Part shown: positions 1 to 9,291 of the stretch, piece by piece | How positions within the stretch are numbered: position 1 is the stretch's first letter | How the letters are laid out: each line of letters begins with the position of its first letter | The notes under the pieces: model-generated | Seen by the model: only the letters and a program-made list of their open reading frames with translations | Databases searched by the model: none | What the model was told of the DNA's origin: nothing | Translations under genes and position numbers: made by a program | NCBI GenBank assembly: GCA_024196135.1 | Contig: JAMQCK010000710.1 | Coordinates: 1-17,311, forward strand | Direction: 5' to 3' | DNA from: Pleurotus ostreatus/Saccharomyces cerevisiae fusant | Taxonomy: Eukaryota > Opisthokonta | Length of the DNA: 17,311 bases

Positions 1-1483
1 TGTCTCCTGTCGTCGAACGTGTACAAGCCTCCGGAAGTGCGTATGCATAGTCACTACTTACCTTGGGGTGTTGCCTTACACTGAGTAAAAATTTACGCAG
101 AACAGATATGTGCTTCGGTATCACCGATCGCCATGGCTGCGACACCCCAAGCCGGATGACTACGCCGACTTGTATCGGTTTTCTGTGCGAATCAGATCCT
201 TGGATTTGCAGGATGCGGACCTTGATTCAGACACATTATCCGTGCTCGCCGACCATCCACCTCCGCGGCCCCTCTTTTCCCGACTCCGCGAGGTGAAGCT
301 GCCGCCTGGCGCCCTCACGAAGAAGGGACTCCCGTCTCCTTCGTTCATGCGCCCCTTTGACTCGCCGCTTCTGTCACAGGTTTGGGTTACTTGGCAAGTC
401 GGCGTAGGCGACAGACCAAAGAGGATTGACCTCGATGCATGTGTCGCTCATACGGAAGGAATCAGACTATGCCTCGAAGTATATGGACCGAAACTACCTA
501 TCCTTGTCGGCGCGCAGTCTGACATCATCCGCAAGGTGTCCCTCGGATGCGTCGCTATCGAGAAAAGCGACTGGGACATTCTAGGTGCACTGCCTCGCTT
601 GCAGACCCTCGAGCTCGAGATCCCACCACGCACTCCATCTATCCCTCGCCCATTTCGCTCCCTGCGCGAGCTTACGGTCAGCACGTACCAGGACTGCAAA
701 CCTCGCGTTGCCAGCTTCCTTCGACGCTGCGGCCCTCTTGCGCTGTCCTCCTTGGAGATTCGCGTCGGTCGCGACGATAATGAGCGGGAAGCAAGTCCGA
801 CAGAGAGCTGGCGCAAACTCCTGCAGGCAGTACATGATTACTGCTCGCACCTCGATCTAGCAGCGCTCGATGTGGATGACCGCGGAGAGATGACGCGCGT
901 TCAGGGGGACGTGCTCGAGCTGCTTGCGCCCTTCCAAGCCCTCGAGAAGGTCTCATTGGAGAACAAAGGAGGGTTCGATCTGGACGACACGGTTGTCGTA
1001 TCGACGGTTCGACGTTGGAAGCACCTCCGCGAGCTGCGCATGGTGCCCTCCGTCTACTGCGACGAGGACAACGGCGAGAACATGTGCGAAAACGCTCGCT
1101 ACATCAACACATGCTCGGTCGATGGCTTGCTGGAGATCGTCCGGCATTGCCCCTGCCTCGAGACGCTGGCCGTGACGGTGGACTTCACGTCGTACTTTGA
1201 GCCTCCTGGGTGGGAGAAAGGGCGGCCGCGGAGCACGAAGATTACAGATCTCGACTTCTGGAACTCCAAGCTGTTCGATCCTTGGAAGGTCGCGCAGCTC
1301 GTCGTGACGACGTTCCCCGCGGTGCTGGACCCGTGTTTACGAATATCGGTCCTGCATGTCCGGTACAACAGAGAGTTTTCACTCGAGTGGTTTACTTGGA
1401 AGAGGTGGGAGGAGGTGCTCAGTATCTGCTATATGGTGCGGGAGGCGATGCGAGAAGACCGTCTTGGACGATCGACTGCTTAG
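1..1483 (+). CDS. F-box/LRR-type protein, 5' part outside the window (copy 1)
   Basis: This is the 3' part of a gene with exons 1-36 (tail of exon 1) and 101-1483, joined in phase 0 across a 64-bp intron with donor GTGCGT and acceptor CGCAG. The exon-1 tail reads LLSSNVYKPPE, matching LFPVDVYRPPR at the end of exon 1 in the copy at 1805, so the upstream F-box is expected just left of the window. Exon 2 encodes 460 residues of irregular leucine-rich repeats. Motifs shared with the other two copies are a PPPRPLF segment near its start, WKHLRELRMVPSV, NTCSVDGLLEI, LDFWNSKLFDPWKVAQLVV and a C-terminal MVREA helix. F-box proteins of this layout are usually SCF ubiquitin-ligase adaptors, with the LRRs choosing the substrate. 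That role is inferred from family, and the substrate is unknown. Confidence 0.85.
37..100 (+). other. Spliceosomal intron of F-box copy 1
   Basis: The 64-bp phase-0 intron runs from GTGCGT to ACGCAG. Its position matches the introns of the copies at 1805 and 13927. Removing it joins a VYKPPE end to a segment leading into the shared WLR motif, as in the paralogues. Confidence 0.8.
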
Positions 1484-1804
1484 ACTACCGTTGGGACGAC
1501 ACTTGACGATGAGAGATCCTCGCGTGCACTGTAAAGCTATGTATTCATCCGAGATCAGTATTCGAGTACAGGTTTACCAGCAGTGTGCTTGGTATCCTGC
1601 AGTATATTGGCAATGCGCAGAATTCATAAGCTCTACAATTTGGCGGCTGCCTTGGTCTGGTGCGATTGAGCTGGCCATTACTTATTTCCTCGTGCCATGC
1701 GAAGATCTCCGGACTTTGCCGAGTAGCCCTTTGCAAACTCGTCTCCTGATTCCTTCCTACTATCATCGTCGCACTCTGCTCAACTCTCGCCTTGGAAAGC
1801 AAAA
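1484..1804 (+). promoter_or_regulatory. Intergenic region: 3' end of copy 1 and promoter of copy 2
   Basis: This 321-bp stretch holds no gene. It includes TATATT at 1603-1608 overlapping an inverted CCAAT (ATTGG, 1606-1610), about 195 bp before the ATG at 1805. These are short, common motifs, so a promoter role is a plausible inference only. Confidence 0.35.
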
Positions 1805-3522
1805 ATGCACCGTTTTCTCTCCACCTATGATCTTATTTGTCTCGTCAGCGAAGCCGTCGAGCGACCAGACGCATATGCGATGGCCTTGACGTGCCGCGCG
1901 TGGAAGGAAGCTGCACTAAACCGCGTCTGGAGAGATTTGGACTTCGTCGACCTCATGATCCATCTGTTCTCTCTTTTCCCCGTGGACGTATATCGCCCTC
2001 CTAGGGTGTGATTTCTCATATATTACCCCTAATGCCGCGTACTGATGACTTTGGATAGACCAAAAACATCAGGATATTTCAATTCTACGGGCCGAAATGG
2101 TTGCGATCCCCCGATCCCACCCATTACGAGAAACTGTACAAATACTCGGAGCGCGTCAGGTACCTGGATCTGAGGGAGGCCGACCCAAGCCTACTGTCCG
2201 TACTCTATGATAAACCCCCACCTCGACCACTCTTTCCTGGGTTGGCTATCCTAAAGTTACCCCCTTCGGCTTTCACGGCTAACGATGGACCGTCTCCCAC
2301 ATTAATGCAACCCTTCCATTCTGCCTCTCTTCAACAAATTTGGGCTACTTGGCAGGCGCCTTCCAATCAAGGGCAGCGTCCGGAGATCGACCTGGGCGCA
2401 TGTGTCGCCCAAACGCCCCAGCTCCGGCTGTCCATCGAGTCAAGTCGATACTTGGCGATAATGCCTGCCCTGAATGGCCCACGCTTGGATATAATCCACG
2501 AATTTGCCCTCCACCATCTCGTCAACGATACCGACTGGAACATGTTGGCCTCGCTCCCATATTTGGAGATTCTCAAAGTAACGTGGAAGCAGTACGGACC
2601 AGCGCCATACCCGCGGGTACCATCCGTTCAGCATCCATTTCGAGCTCTGCGCGAATTCGCGGTTGCCACGGACGAAGACTGCAGACCCTTCGTGGCCAGG
2701 TTGATCGAGCACTGCGATCTCGTCCACCTGCGCTCCCTCGTCCTGGACATCTTAAATCTAGACGAGGACGCGCCAGAAAGGGCACCGACGAATAATTGGC
2801 GTATACTCCTGGAGTCCATCCACAACCACTGCGATCCTGACACGCTGGAGACCTTGGACTTACGGGACGGCGGCGAGCTAACGGGGGTAGACAGTGGCAC
2901 TCTGGAGCTCCTGATACCTTTCCGCCGCCTGGAGACGCTCAAGCTGAACAGCAGAGGCGGATTCAGATTGTCCGACAGCGCCGTGGGATCGCTCGCACCG
3001 GGATGGAAGCACCTGCGGACATTGCAGATCGCCCCCTCCGTTTGGTATGGCACCTCTATGACAGGCCCCGACGCGTGGATGAATGCCCGTCACGTCAATA
3101 CCTGCTCGGTCAAGGGATTGCTGCAGATCGCCCAGCAGTGCACGTCTCTGCAGTCCTTGACCATCACGGTGAACCTGAAGGCCGACTTGGTCGTGCGGAT
3201 CTACGATCAGGACCGCCCGCGGAACACGACCGTCACCCACCTCGACTTCTGGAACTCGGAGCTGGCGGATCCGTTCACCGTCGCGCAGCTCATCGTCGAC
3301 ACGTTCCCCGCCGCGCCGCTGTACGGGAAGGTGCAGGCTGCGATCTTGCACGATAAGTTCATGGACGATATAATTACGAACATGGAGAAGAAGATGCGGA
3401 CGAGGGAATGGATTGCGTGGGACAAGTGGGAGAAGGTGTTCCAGATCATGTGGATGGTACGGGAGGCAAAGGAGTTCGACCGTTCCCGGCCGAGGAATTT
3501 GACGAAGGTAGGCGATATTTGA
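1805..3522 (+). CDS. F-box/LRR-type protein, complete (copy 2)
   Basis: The two exons, 1805-2005 and 2059-3522, join in phase 0 across a 53-bp intron (GTGTGA...GATAG, with a CTGA branch-like site) to give 554 residues. Residues about 8-47 form a basidiomycete-type F-box with the hallmark MALTCRAWKEAALNRVWRDL. The rest is irregular leucine-rich repeat with no membrane segment. The ATG is the only one that includes the whole F-box. F-box proteins normally bind Skp1 and present targets to a cullin-RING ubiquitin ligase in cytoplasm or nucleus; the target here is unknown. The protein is a clear paralogue of the flanking copy and of the one at 13927, sharing WKHLRTLQIAPSV, NTCSVKGLLQI and LDFWNSELADP. 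It lies in tandem with copy 1 and converges on the SET5 gene with 182 bp between stop codons. Confidence 0.92.
2006..2058 (+). other. Spliceosomal intron of F-box copy 2
   Basis: This 53-bp phase-0 intron has donor GTGTGA and acceptor GGATAG. Unspliced, translation would stop two codons into the intron, losing every LRR. The spliced frame restores the NIRIFQFYGPKWLRSP segment matched in the paralogues. Confidence 0.85.
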
Positions 3523-3704
3523 CTGTGCCATCGTTCGTGCGGTCTGATGGCCCGTAGGCGCGAGCCCTTTAACGAACGGGTAACAAAAGGGTCAAAGAGA
3601 GAAGACGGTGTTTGAGCCATCTCGGACGCGCCAGAGAGACGTCGCGCTCCCGGCGTCGGTATACGAGTACAATTATATTTTATCAGGCGCTCGCAAATTT
3701 TGCT

Positions 3705-5154
3705 TCACATAACACCCAGCCCCGCCTTGAGCTCCTTCTCCAGATCATTCAGGTCAATCCCATCACGGACCTCGCCGTGCGCCGGCGCAACTGCCTTCGC
3801 CGTCTTCGCCTCCTCCAAACAGCGCGGGCAGACGCACTTGAACCCCCACTGCTCGAGCTCGGCCTGCCGCGCCTTGTAGGGCGCCTCGGGGTCGACGTAC
3901 GAGATCATGAGCTCCTCGCCCGGCGCGAGGTCCTTCTTCGCGACCATCGTTATGCGTGCCCAGTTGGTGTTTTTGTCGAAGTGTCGCACGGAGACGTTGG
4001 GGACGCAGGAGTGGTTCATGTGCGAGTGCAGCACGTAGAGGCCGCCGGATTTTTCGAAGTCTGGATGGTGAATCAGGAAAAAGCGGGGAAGAGCAGAGGG
4101 GTAAACGTACTGAGGACCATGCGACCGAGTCCTTTGAGGAAGGCCGTGTCATAGTCGAAGAGCTCCTTCTCCAGTTCGGGAGTTAGAGGTTTGCGGATGA
4201 TTTTCTTAAGCCTTTTCTTGCCATCCGCCGTCGGTGGGTCGACGAAGGTGTTCAAGAGATGCTTGTATCCCGCCTTCCACGTTTCCTTATCCGGTTCCAT
4301 GCCAGGGCTGTGGTGCAGGCAGTCAGAAAATATACAAGGAGTGTGCGGACTGTATACATACTTGGTATTGCGATGACGGGTTTCTACGTCGATCTCTGCG
4401 AAGGCGCGCATGATGTCCAACTCTGACTTGAAGGTTTCTTCGTCGCCTTGATAGGCGAGTATGATCCGCGCTACCAGTTGGGCGTATCCGTGGAGCGCCA
4501 TCCACTGCTTGTCGTGCGCGTAGCGCAGAAGTTGGGACGCAGCCGGATTTTGGACGGGACAGAGCAGGGGATGTGTCTTGTCGCTACGCACGAGGCATAG
4601 GCGGTTGCAGAATCGCGCGGGACAGTATTTCGCGGAGGATGTGTGTGCGCGGCATGGGACTTCGCGGCCGGTGTGTTGCATGGGCGTGCAGCACTGCCAG
4701 CAGACCGTGCCCTGGATCTGCATCTCAAACGCGTTCCTTGAAAGTGCACCTTCAGAGTCGGGACGGTGAGCAGTGAGAGGAGGGAGGGGCGCTCTTACCA
4801 CTCGGGTGCCATCACGAACGGATCCTCCTTCCAGATCACCTCCCCCTCCTTGATCGGCTCGACCGCGACGAGGCCCTTGCCCTTCCGCTTGTCGAAGAAC
4901 TTCGGCGCGACCTTTGATGAGTACTTCTTCACGTCGAAGTTGGGGATAAGGCGCGAGGTGGGGTGTACGGCGGGGCCGGCGCCTTGTACCAGGCCCTGCG
5001 TCTGCAGGATTTTTCGTGTGCGTTTCTCGCTGACCGTCCAGTCAGGATGCGCGGCGAGTAGGAGGGCATGGATTTTGGATATACCCAGACTGGGATTTTG
5101 AGCTTTCAGCTCGATGAGCGCGCTTTTGAGTTCCTCCTCCCCTGGGGTCGTCAT
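3705..5154 (-). CDS. SET5: SET5-type protein lysine methyltransferase (SET + MYND-like zinc finger)
   Basis: Four exons on the minus strand, 5154-4799, 4736-4362, 4307-4111 and 4060-3705, join in consistent phase through introns of 62, 54 and 50 bp to give 427 residues. Yeast Set5 is a chromatin-associated enzyme that methylates histone H4 tail lysines. Visible here are an N-terminal helical region, the HPTSR segment at 64-68, the SET start GKGL at 92-95, and a zinc-binding insert with Cys131/134, Cys157/162/166, His174 and Cys178. The SET core has NHSC at 325-328 and ELMISY at 359-364, and the post-SET zinc site is Cys385/387/390. All expected SAM- and zinc-binding motifs are present, so it should be active. 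The ATG at 5154 opens a conserved-looking N-terminus. It lies downstream of the amylase on the same strand with a 639-bp gap, so it has its own promoter. SMYD-type membership is the main alternative, but the HPTSR...FFDKRKGKGL layout favours SET5. Confidence 0.9.
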
Positions 5155-5793
5155 GATGGTCGGATCGAACTCGCAATCAGCATCCGCTTAGGCATTGTTC
5201 TTTTGTGCCAGATGGGGCTAGATCACAGATCGCCATCGCCAGACGCTCAGACTCGTGTTTCTGCCGCTCGAGTGGATTAAAGGACTTGATTTAGCTTCAG
5301 AACCACGCATCAGATCATGTATGCACAGCCCAAGTCCAAACACAACATAATTAACCCAGAACATAAGCCTAGAGAGCATCTAAAGTCGGGACACAAGGAG
5401 TGTGGGTGCAAGCCTAAGCCAGGGTTGCAGTCTAAATCTATCTATGTCTATGTGCATGAAGGAGAGAGAGCCTATGATACAATGGCGGTAATCGTGAGTA
5501 GTACTAGAAGCGATACGTAGGATAGCGCGCGACCGAGAGGGGTAAGATAATGGCGCCTGAAGTACTAGTCTAGAGTGATGTGCACAGAAGTCCCAAGAGT
5601 GGTCCAAAAAGCAATAACGAGATGATGATACGGCCATCGGAGCCGTCAGAATACGCAAGTCCGTCCGATGGCTGGGTGTACAAGAATCCGGGGCGTGAGA
5701 GGTCGTCGAGCAATCCACGAGAGCCGATAGCAAGAGCAAGAGAGAGGAAGGATGGAGAGAGGCAGGGGGCGAACGGCACCGTCCAACAGGCCT
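5155..5793 (-). promoter_or_regulatory. Intergenic region: amylase 3' end and SET5 promoter
   Basis: This 639-bp stretch separates the amylase stop codon from the SET5 start on the same strand. Several short reading frames cross it but none resembles a known protein, and no clear TATA box, repeat or RNA gene was found. It must hold the amylase polyadenylation region and the SET5 promoter. Confidence 0.5.
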
Positions 5794-7648
5794 TCAGAGC
5801 AGCATGAAACCCACGAACCCAAGCAAGAAACCCAATGTCGCACCCAAGGGCGTCCCCGCGCGCCTCGGCGCCGCATTCGCCTCCGTCGTGCAGAGCCCGC
5901 CGTCGTGCGCGAGGTCCGCGGACGGGATGAGGACGTGCGGCATGCCGCCCGTCGAGCTGATCTTCACCTCGCCCTTCGCGCCGGCGTTGTACGTCCGACA
6001 CGTGAGGACGTCGACGAGCTCGGTGTTGGGCTTGTAGACGTCGGGGACATCCCAGGCGGCGGCGCCGCCGCTGCCGGCGTTGGTGAGCAGCGTCAGGAGC
6101 GGCGGCTTGGAGACGGCCATGACGCCGGGCTGCTCCTGCTTGATGAAGTCCATGGCGGTGATAAGGAAGTGCTTGCCGGCGTTCATGGCCTGCTTGCGAG
6201 CTTTGTTCATCGCGGCGATGGTACGGTACATGTCGTTGCGAGTGTCGTAGCGCGAGAACCAAAGCCTAGATGGCAAATCAGCGGATGACACAATAGAGGG
6301 GGTCAGAGACTACTCACGCTTCGTGGTTCGCAGGCGAGTCGCCGCCAGAGTAGCCTTGCTCCTGGCCTTGGTAGAGAATGGGGATGCCGTCGTGAATAAA
6401 GTTGAACGCCAGCGCATTCTTGACGAGCGCCTTGTCTTGGGTGAGATTGAGCATGCGCGGGTAGTCATGGTTCTCGATGAAGGCGCCGGTCAAGAACTCG
6501 TTTCCCTGGTAGGTGTGCCGTGACGTGTTTGTAACCTCCGCGATGGCCGACAGGTTGCCTTTCGTGGACGAGAAGGCATCCCGCACCGCGAAGAACGTCG
6601 GATAATCAAGCACGCCGTCCATTGAGTCGGTGTAGTTTGCGACGTAGCTAATGTTCTCGCTGCGTACCTGCATGCACGTCAGCAAATTGGATTGCGCACA
6701 ATATGCGAGATTGCCACTTACCTCCCCAAGCTCAAAGGTACCCGCCGCCTTCGTAAACCCCGGCCAAAAGTCCTTCTGCACATGCTTCATCCGGTCGATG
6801 CGCATGCCGTCGAACGTGTAGTTGCTGATGAACTGCCCGACCCAGTCATACAGCTGCAGCATCGTCTTGTGGTGCCCCGTGTTGATGTCGAGCAGCGCGA
6901 CGGACCCGTTCGCGTCCTTGCCGAGCCAGCACTGCTCGACCTCGGTCTGGTTGGTGTAGTCCGACACCCAGCACAGCGGGTGGAAGGAGTCGTTGGTTGA
7001 TAAAGGAGCGAAGGAGGAAAACGAGTCCGCTTGGAGGGACGCGATGTTGTCGGCCTTGGCGGCCATGCTGAGGGATGTGTGAGCGGGGTGGCACAGTGGG
7101 CTGAGGAGGGTAAGACGCACTGGTTGACGACCACGTCCGCCATGACATACATGTCGCGCTTGTGCGCGGCAGAGATGAGGCTGTGGAGGTCCTCTGCGGT
7201 CCCAAAATGTCTATTCAGGCTGAAGAGGTCCTGAGTCCAATATCTGGCCAGATCTGTCAGTTGGCGTGGATGTTGGGAGGGCAAGACACGCACCCATGGT
7301 AGCCTTGACCATCGTCGGTGTGCCCGTCAATGTTCTTCGCAACAGGCGATATCCAGATCGCGTCAAAGCCCATGCCTTGTATGTAGTCTAGGTGTTTCTC
7401 GAGCCCGCGCCACGTACCGCCGCAGTACTCGGCGGCCGCGGGGTCGCAGGCAGGGTAGGATTCATCTGCGAGGGCGAAGCGGTCCGTCATGACCTGCGCG
7501 GTGGCGTCAGTCGCGTCGCATTGACCACCGAGCACACCGCGCCACGCACCTGGTAAATCGTGCGCTGCCGCCAATCATCGTACGTCGCCGCAAGGACGCA
7601 GGACGCAAGAGGGAGCAGGGTGGAAAGGAGGGACCGCGGAGACACCAT
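5794..7648 (-). CDS. Secreted GH13 alpha-amylase with GPI-anchor-like C-terminus
   Basis: Six exons on the minus strand, 7648-7550, 7493-7294, 7243-7121, 7067-6722, 6667-6318 and 6265-5794, join in phase to give 529 residues. It should hydrolyse alpha-1,4-glucosidic bonds of starch or related glucans outside the cell. It resembles Aspergillus TAKA-amylase throughout: [33 protein letters not shown], and DVVVNH, whose His141 codon is completed by splicing. Catalytic residues are Asp232 (GMRID), Glu256 (GE at an exon end, V after the join) and Asp324 (ENHD). A signal peptide ends near Ala20 (CVLA/AT). About eight N-glycosylation sequons are visible. The last 17 residues are hydrophobic, preceded by a spacer and small residues (Asn503-Ala505), which suggests a GPI anchor. 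GPI-anchored Aspergillus relatives that act as glucanotransferases are reported to lack the conserved histidines of regions I and IV; both are kept here (His141, His323), favouring true hydrolysis. Confidence 0.95.
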
Positions 7649-7800
7649 TGCACAGCAGGCGTCGCCGCGGGGGTAGGGAGAGGGAGAGGAGGGAGGGAGG
7701 AGGAAGGACAGGAAGGGGCGCGTTCGTCAGAGACGAACAAGCGCGCTGCGGCAGATAAGTACTAAGTGCTGGCGCGCGATCATTGATCGGGTCAAAGAAG
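7649..7800 (-). promoter_or_regulatory. Amylase proximal promoter / leader
   Basis: Just upstream of the amylase ATG, the coding strand carries an unbroken 34-nt pyrimidine run (plus-strand purines, 7675-7708), a feature often seen before starts of well-expressed fungal genes. Farther up lie two perfect inverted repeats: GTTCGTC-AGA-GACGAAC (7722-7738) and CGATCA-T-TGATCG (7777-7789), either of which could be a dimer binding site. No clear TATA box is visible. The regulatory role is inferred. Confidence 0.45.
7722..7738. repeat. Inverted repeat GTTCGTC-AGA-GACGAAC
   Basis: Seven-base perfect arms surround a 3-nt spacer, 74 bp upstream of the amylase start codon. Flanking GCGCG/CGCGC blocks allow an extended imperfect stem. 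The half-site recurs upstream at 8649-8655 and 8756-8762. Confidence 0.7.
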
Positions 7801-9117
7801 CACAGCGCCTCTGCGCCATTTCTCGACTCCGAAGCATCTGGCGAGCTACGCAATCAAGGGTGGCAGGCGTCATACGCCGCGTGGGGGGTAGTTTATGAAG
7901 GTGCGTGTCTTTCGGATTTGGAAGTCCTTTTCTTTCGCTGTAATGGTCGATACAAGGCGGTTGGAGTCGCTAGCAGGGTGTGCTATGCTTCTTGGAGGAC
8001 CTTAGAAGGGTACGAAGGTCAAAAACCAAGACATAAAAGGGAGTGATATCACTGACGGACATGTCTTCCCGGTCTTGCCTCGCGCGTGGAGTTTGGGCAG
8101 GACCAAGGAACTGTAACGAGTCGGTGGTGTACGCAATGCAGTACCGTATTCGTACCTAGAGTGGTCCTTTACGTAGCTAAGATGGAGGGCTTTCCTTGCT
8201 AGTGGGGTCGTTGCGTCGTCGAAAGGGGTGGTACGGCAGTGATTCGAGGGTGTATACGTATGGGGAGTCTTCCACAGCTTTTCTTCTCCACGGCGAAGTC
8301 AAGGTGGCGGTACTTCTGGACCACGATGCGTCGCAAGCTCGGCTGTAAAAAGCCTATGGGTGGAGCACGGTGAGCTATACGCGAGCTTGAGTGAGTTAGC
8401 GACGGGCGGATGTTGCCGTGCAGAGTCGGCTCATATTCCAAACGACTTTCTCGAGCAATGTCATCTGTGGCGGCCGAGCTCGAGGTAGCACATCCGGGAT
8501 CATGTATTTGGGACGACAGCGGGGGCGATATCGTCTCAGCGATCTTCTCGTCCGGACTGCGTGTGCGGCCGGAGACTTCGACATCGAAGACAAGACACCA
8601 GAACTCGAGAAGGGGTCCCGAATGATAAAGGCAAGATTCGTCGTAAACGACGAACAGCATTGCGTGCGACAACCTGAGCACAACAGCATCCAGAGGGTTA
8701 CTGCGCATCCTATCAATAGTCAGAATGCAAGACAGTAAGGTTGATTTGGGAGAACGACGAACCGATGATTGCACCATCGCCAGACGATGAGGTCGCGAAG
8801 GACCAGATGTTGAGGACTCAATTGCACTTTGAACAGCCGTATCGCAGACTGACGCAGAAGTAAGTGGTTGCGGTATCGTCTACATGCATGCGCAGCATAA
8901 TAAAGAAGTCGTATTTTTCTTGAGAAAGAGATGTACATGACTTCCGTGTTAAACCAGTCGGCAACCTGAAGCGGAAAGACAAGCAGCTGCAGCGCTCGAC
9001 ACGACGTTCCAGCCCGCGCGTAGCCTCGGACCGGGTCCAAACAAGTAGTCGAGAGATAATTTCAGAAGAAGCGGTCAGGACGGGCGACCTGAGGTGCGCA
9101 CCCATGGAACCTCCGGG
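7801..9117. other. Long stretch without a convincing gene
   Basis: About 1.3 kb with weak coding signal. The longest frame is 8777-8199 (-), 192 residues, with no motif I recognise and no clear start context. Across about 8418-8625, frames on both strands are open at once, as happens by chance in GC-rich DNA. A perfect 8-base inverted repeat with a 2-nt spacer (TTCGTCGT-AA-ACGACGAA) lies at 8637-8654. A lineage-specific gene cannot be excluded, but I cannot support one. Confidence 0.3.
8637..8654. repeat. Inverted repeat TTCGTCGT-AA-ACGACGAA
   Basis: Perfect 8-base arms with a 2-nt spacer. It shares the TTCGTC/GACGAA half-site with the repeat at 7722-7738, which suggests a binding site rather than a terminator. 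Confidence 0.65.
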
Positions 9118-9222
9118 ATGATGGATGTAGAGGACAAGGAACAATGGCAACTTCCGGAAGCAAACGAGAACAAAGCCGGCTTTCGGGCCGGGATCTCCGC
9201 CGAGTACGAAGATCATTTGTGA
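9118..9222 (+). other. Small open frame upstream of UBP6
   Basis: A 34-residue frame starts at ATG 9118 (a second ATG at 9121) and stops at 9222, 69 bp before the UBP6 start. Its composition is acidic and protein-like (MMDVEDKEQWQLPEA...). It could be an upstream ORF if the UBP6 transcript begins this far up. The CCAAT at 9233-9237 suggests transcription starts closer in, which would make this chance sequence. Confidence 0.2.
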
Positions 9223-9291
9223 CGCGTAAGCGCCAATATTCTCGTTTCTGCTCTTTCCCTCTTACTCTCATCTCGAAAGCCGTTTATAAGC
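9223..9291 (+). promoter_or_regulatory. UBP6 proximal promoter
   Basis: A CCAAT box at 9233-9237 is followed by a pyrimidine-rich stretch (about 9240-9275) and then the start codon at 9292. The TTTATAAG just before the ATG is too close to act as a TATA box for this start. Confidence 0.4.

Noticed and set aside
2878..3531. 217-residue antisense frame over F-box copy 2
   Set aside because: It mirrors the GC-rich third codon positions of the real exon and has no recognisable motif.
5150..5185. GAGTTCGATCCGAC on the minus strand, resembling a tRNA B box
   Set aside because: The flanking bases do not form a T-arm stem, and no acceptor stem or A box is found; it lies just upstream of the SET5 start.
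5752..6288. 178-residue plus-strand frame over the last amylase exon
   Set aside because: Arg/Gly/Ala-rich shadow of the GC-rich amylase coding strand.
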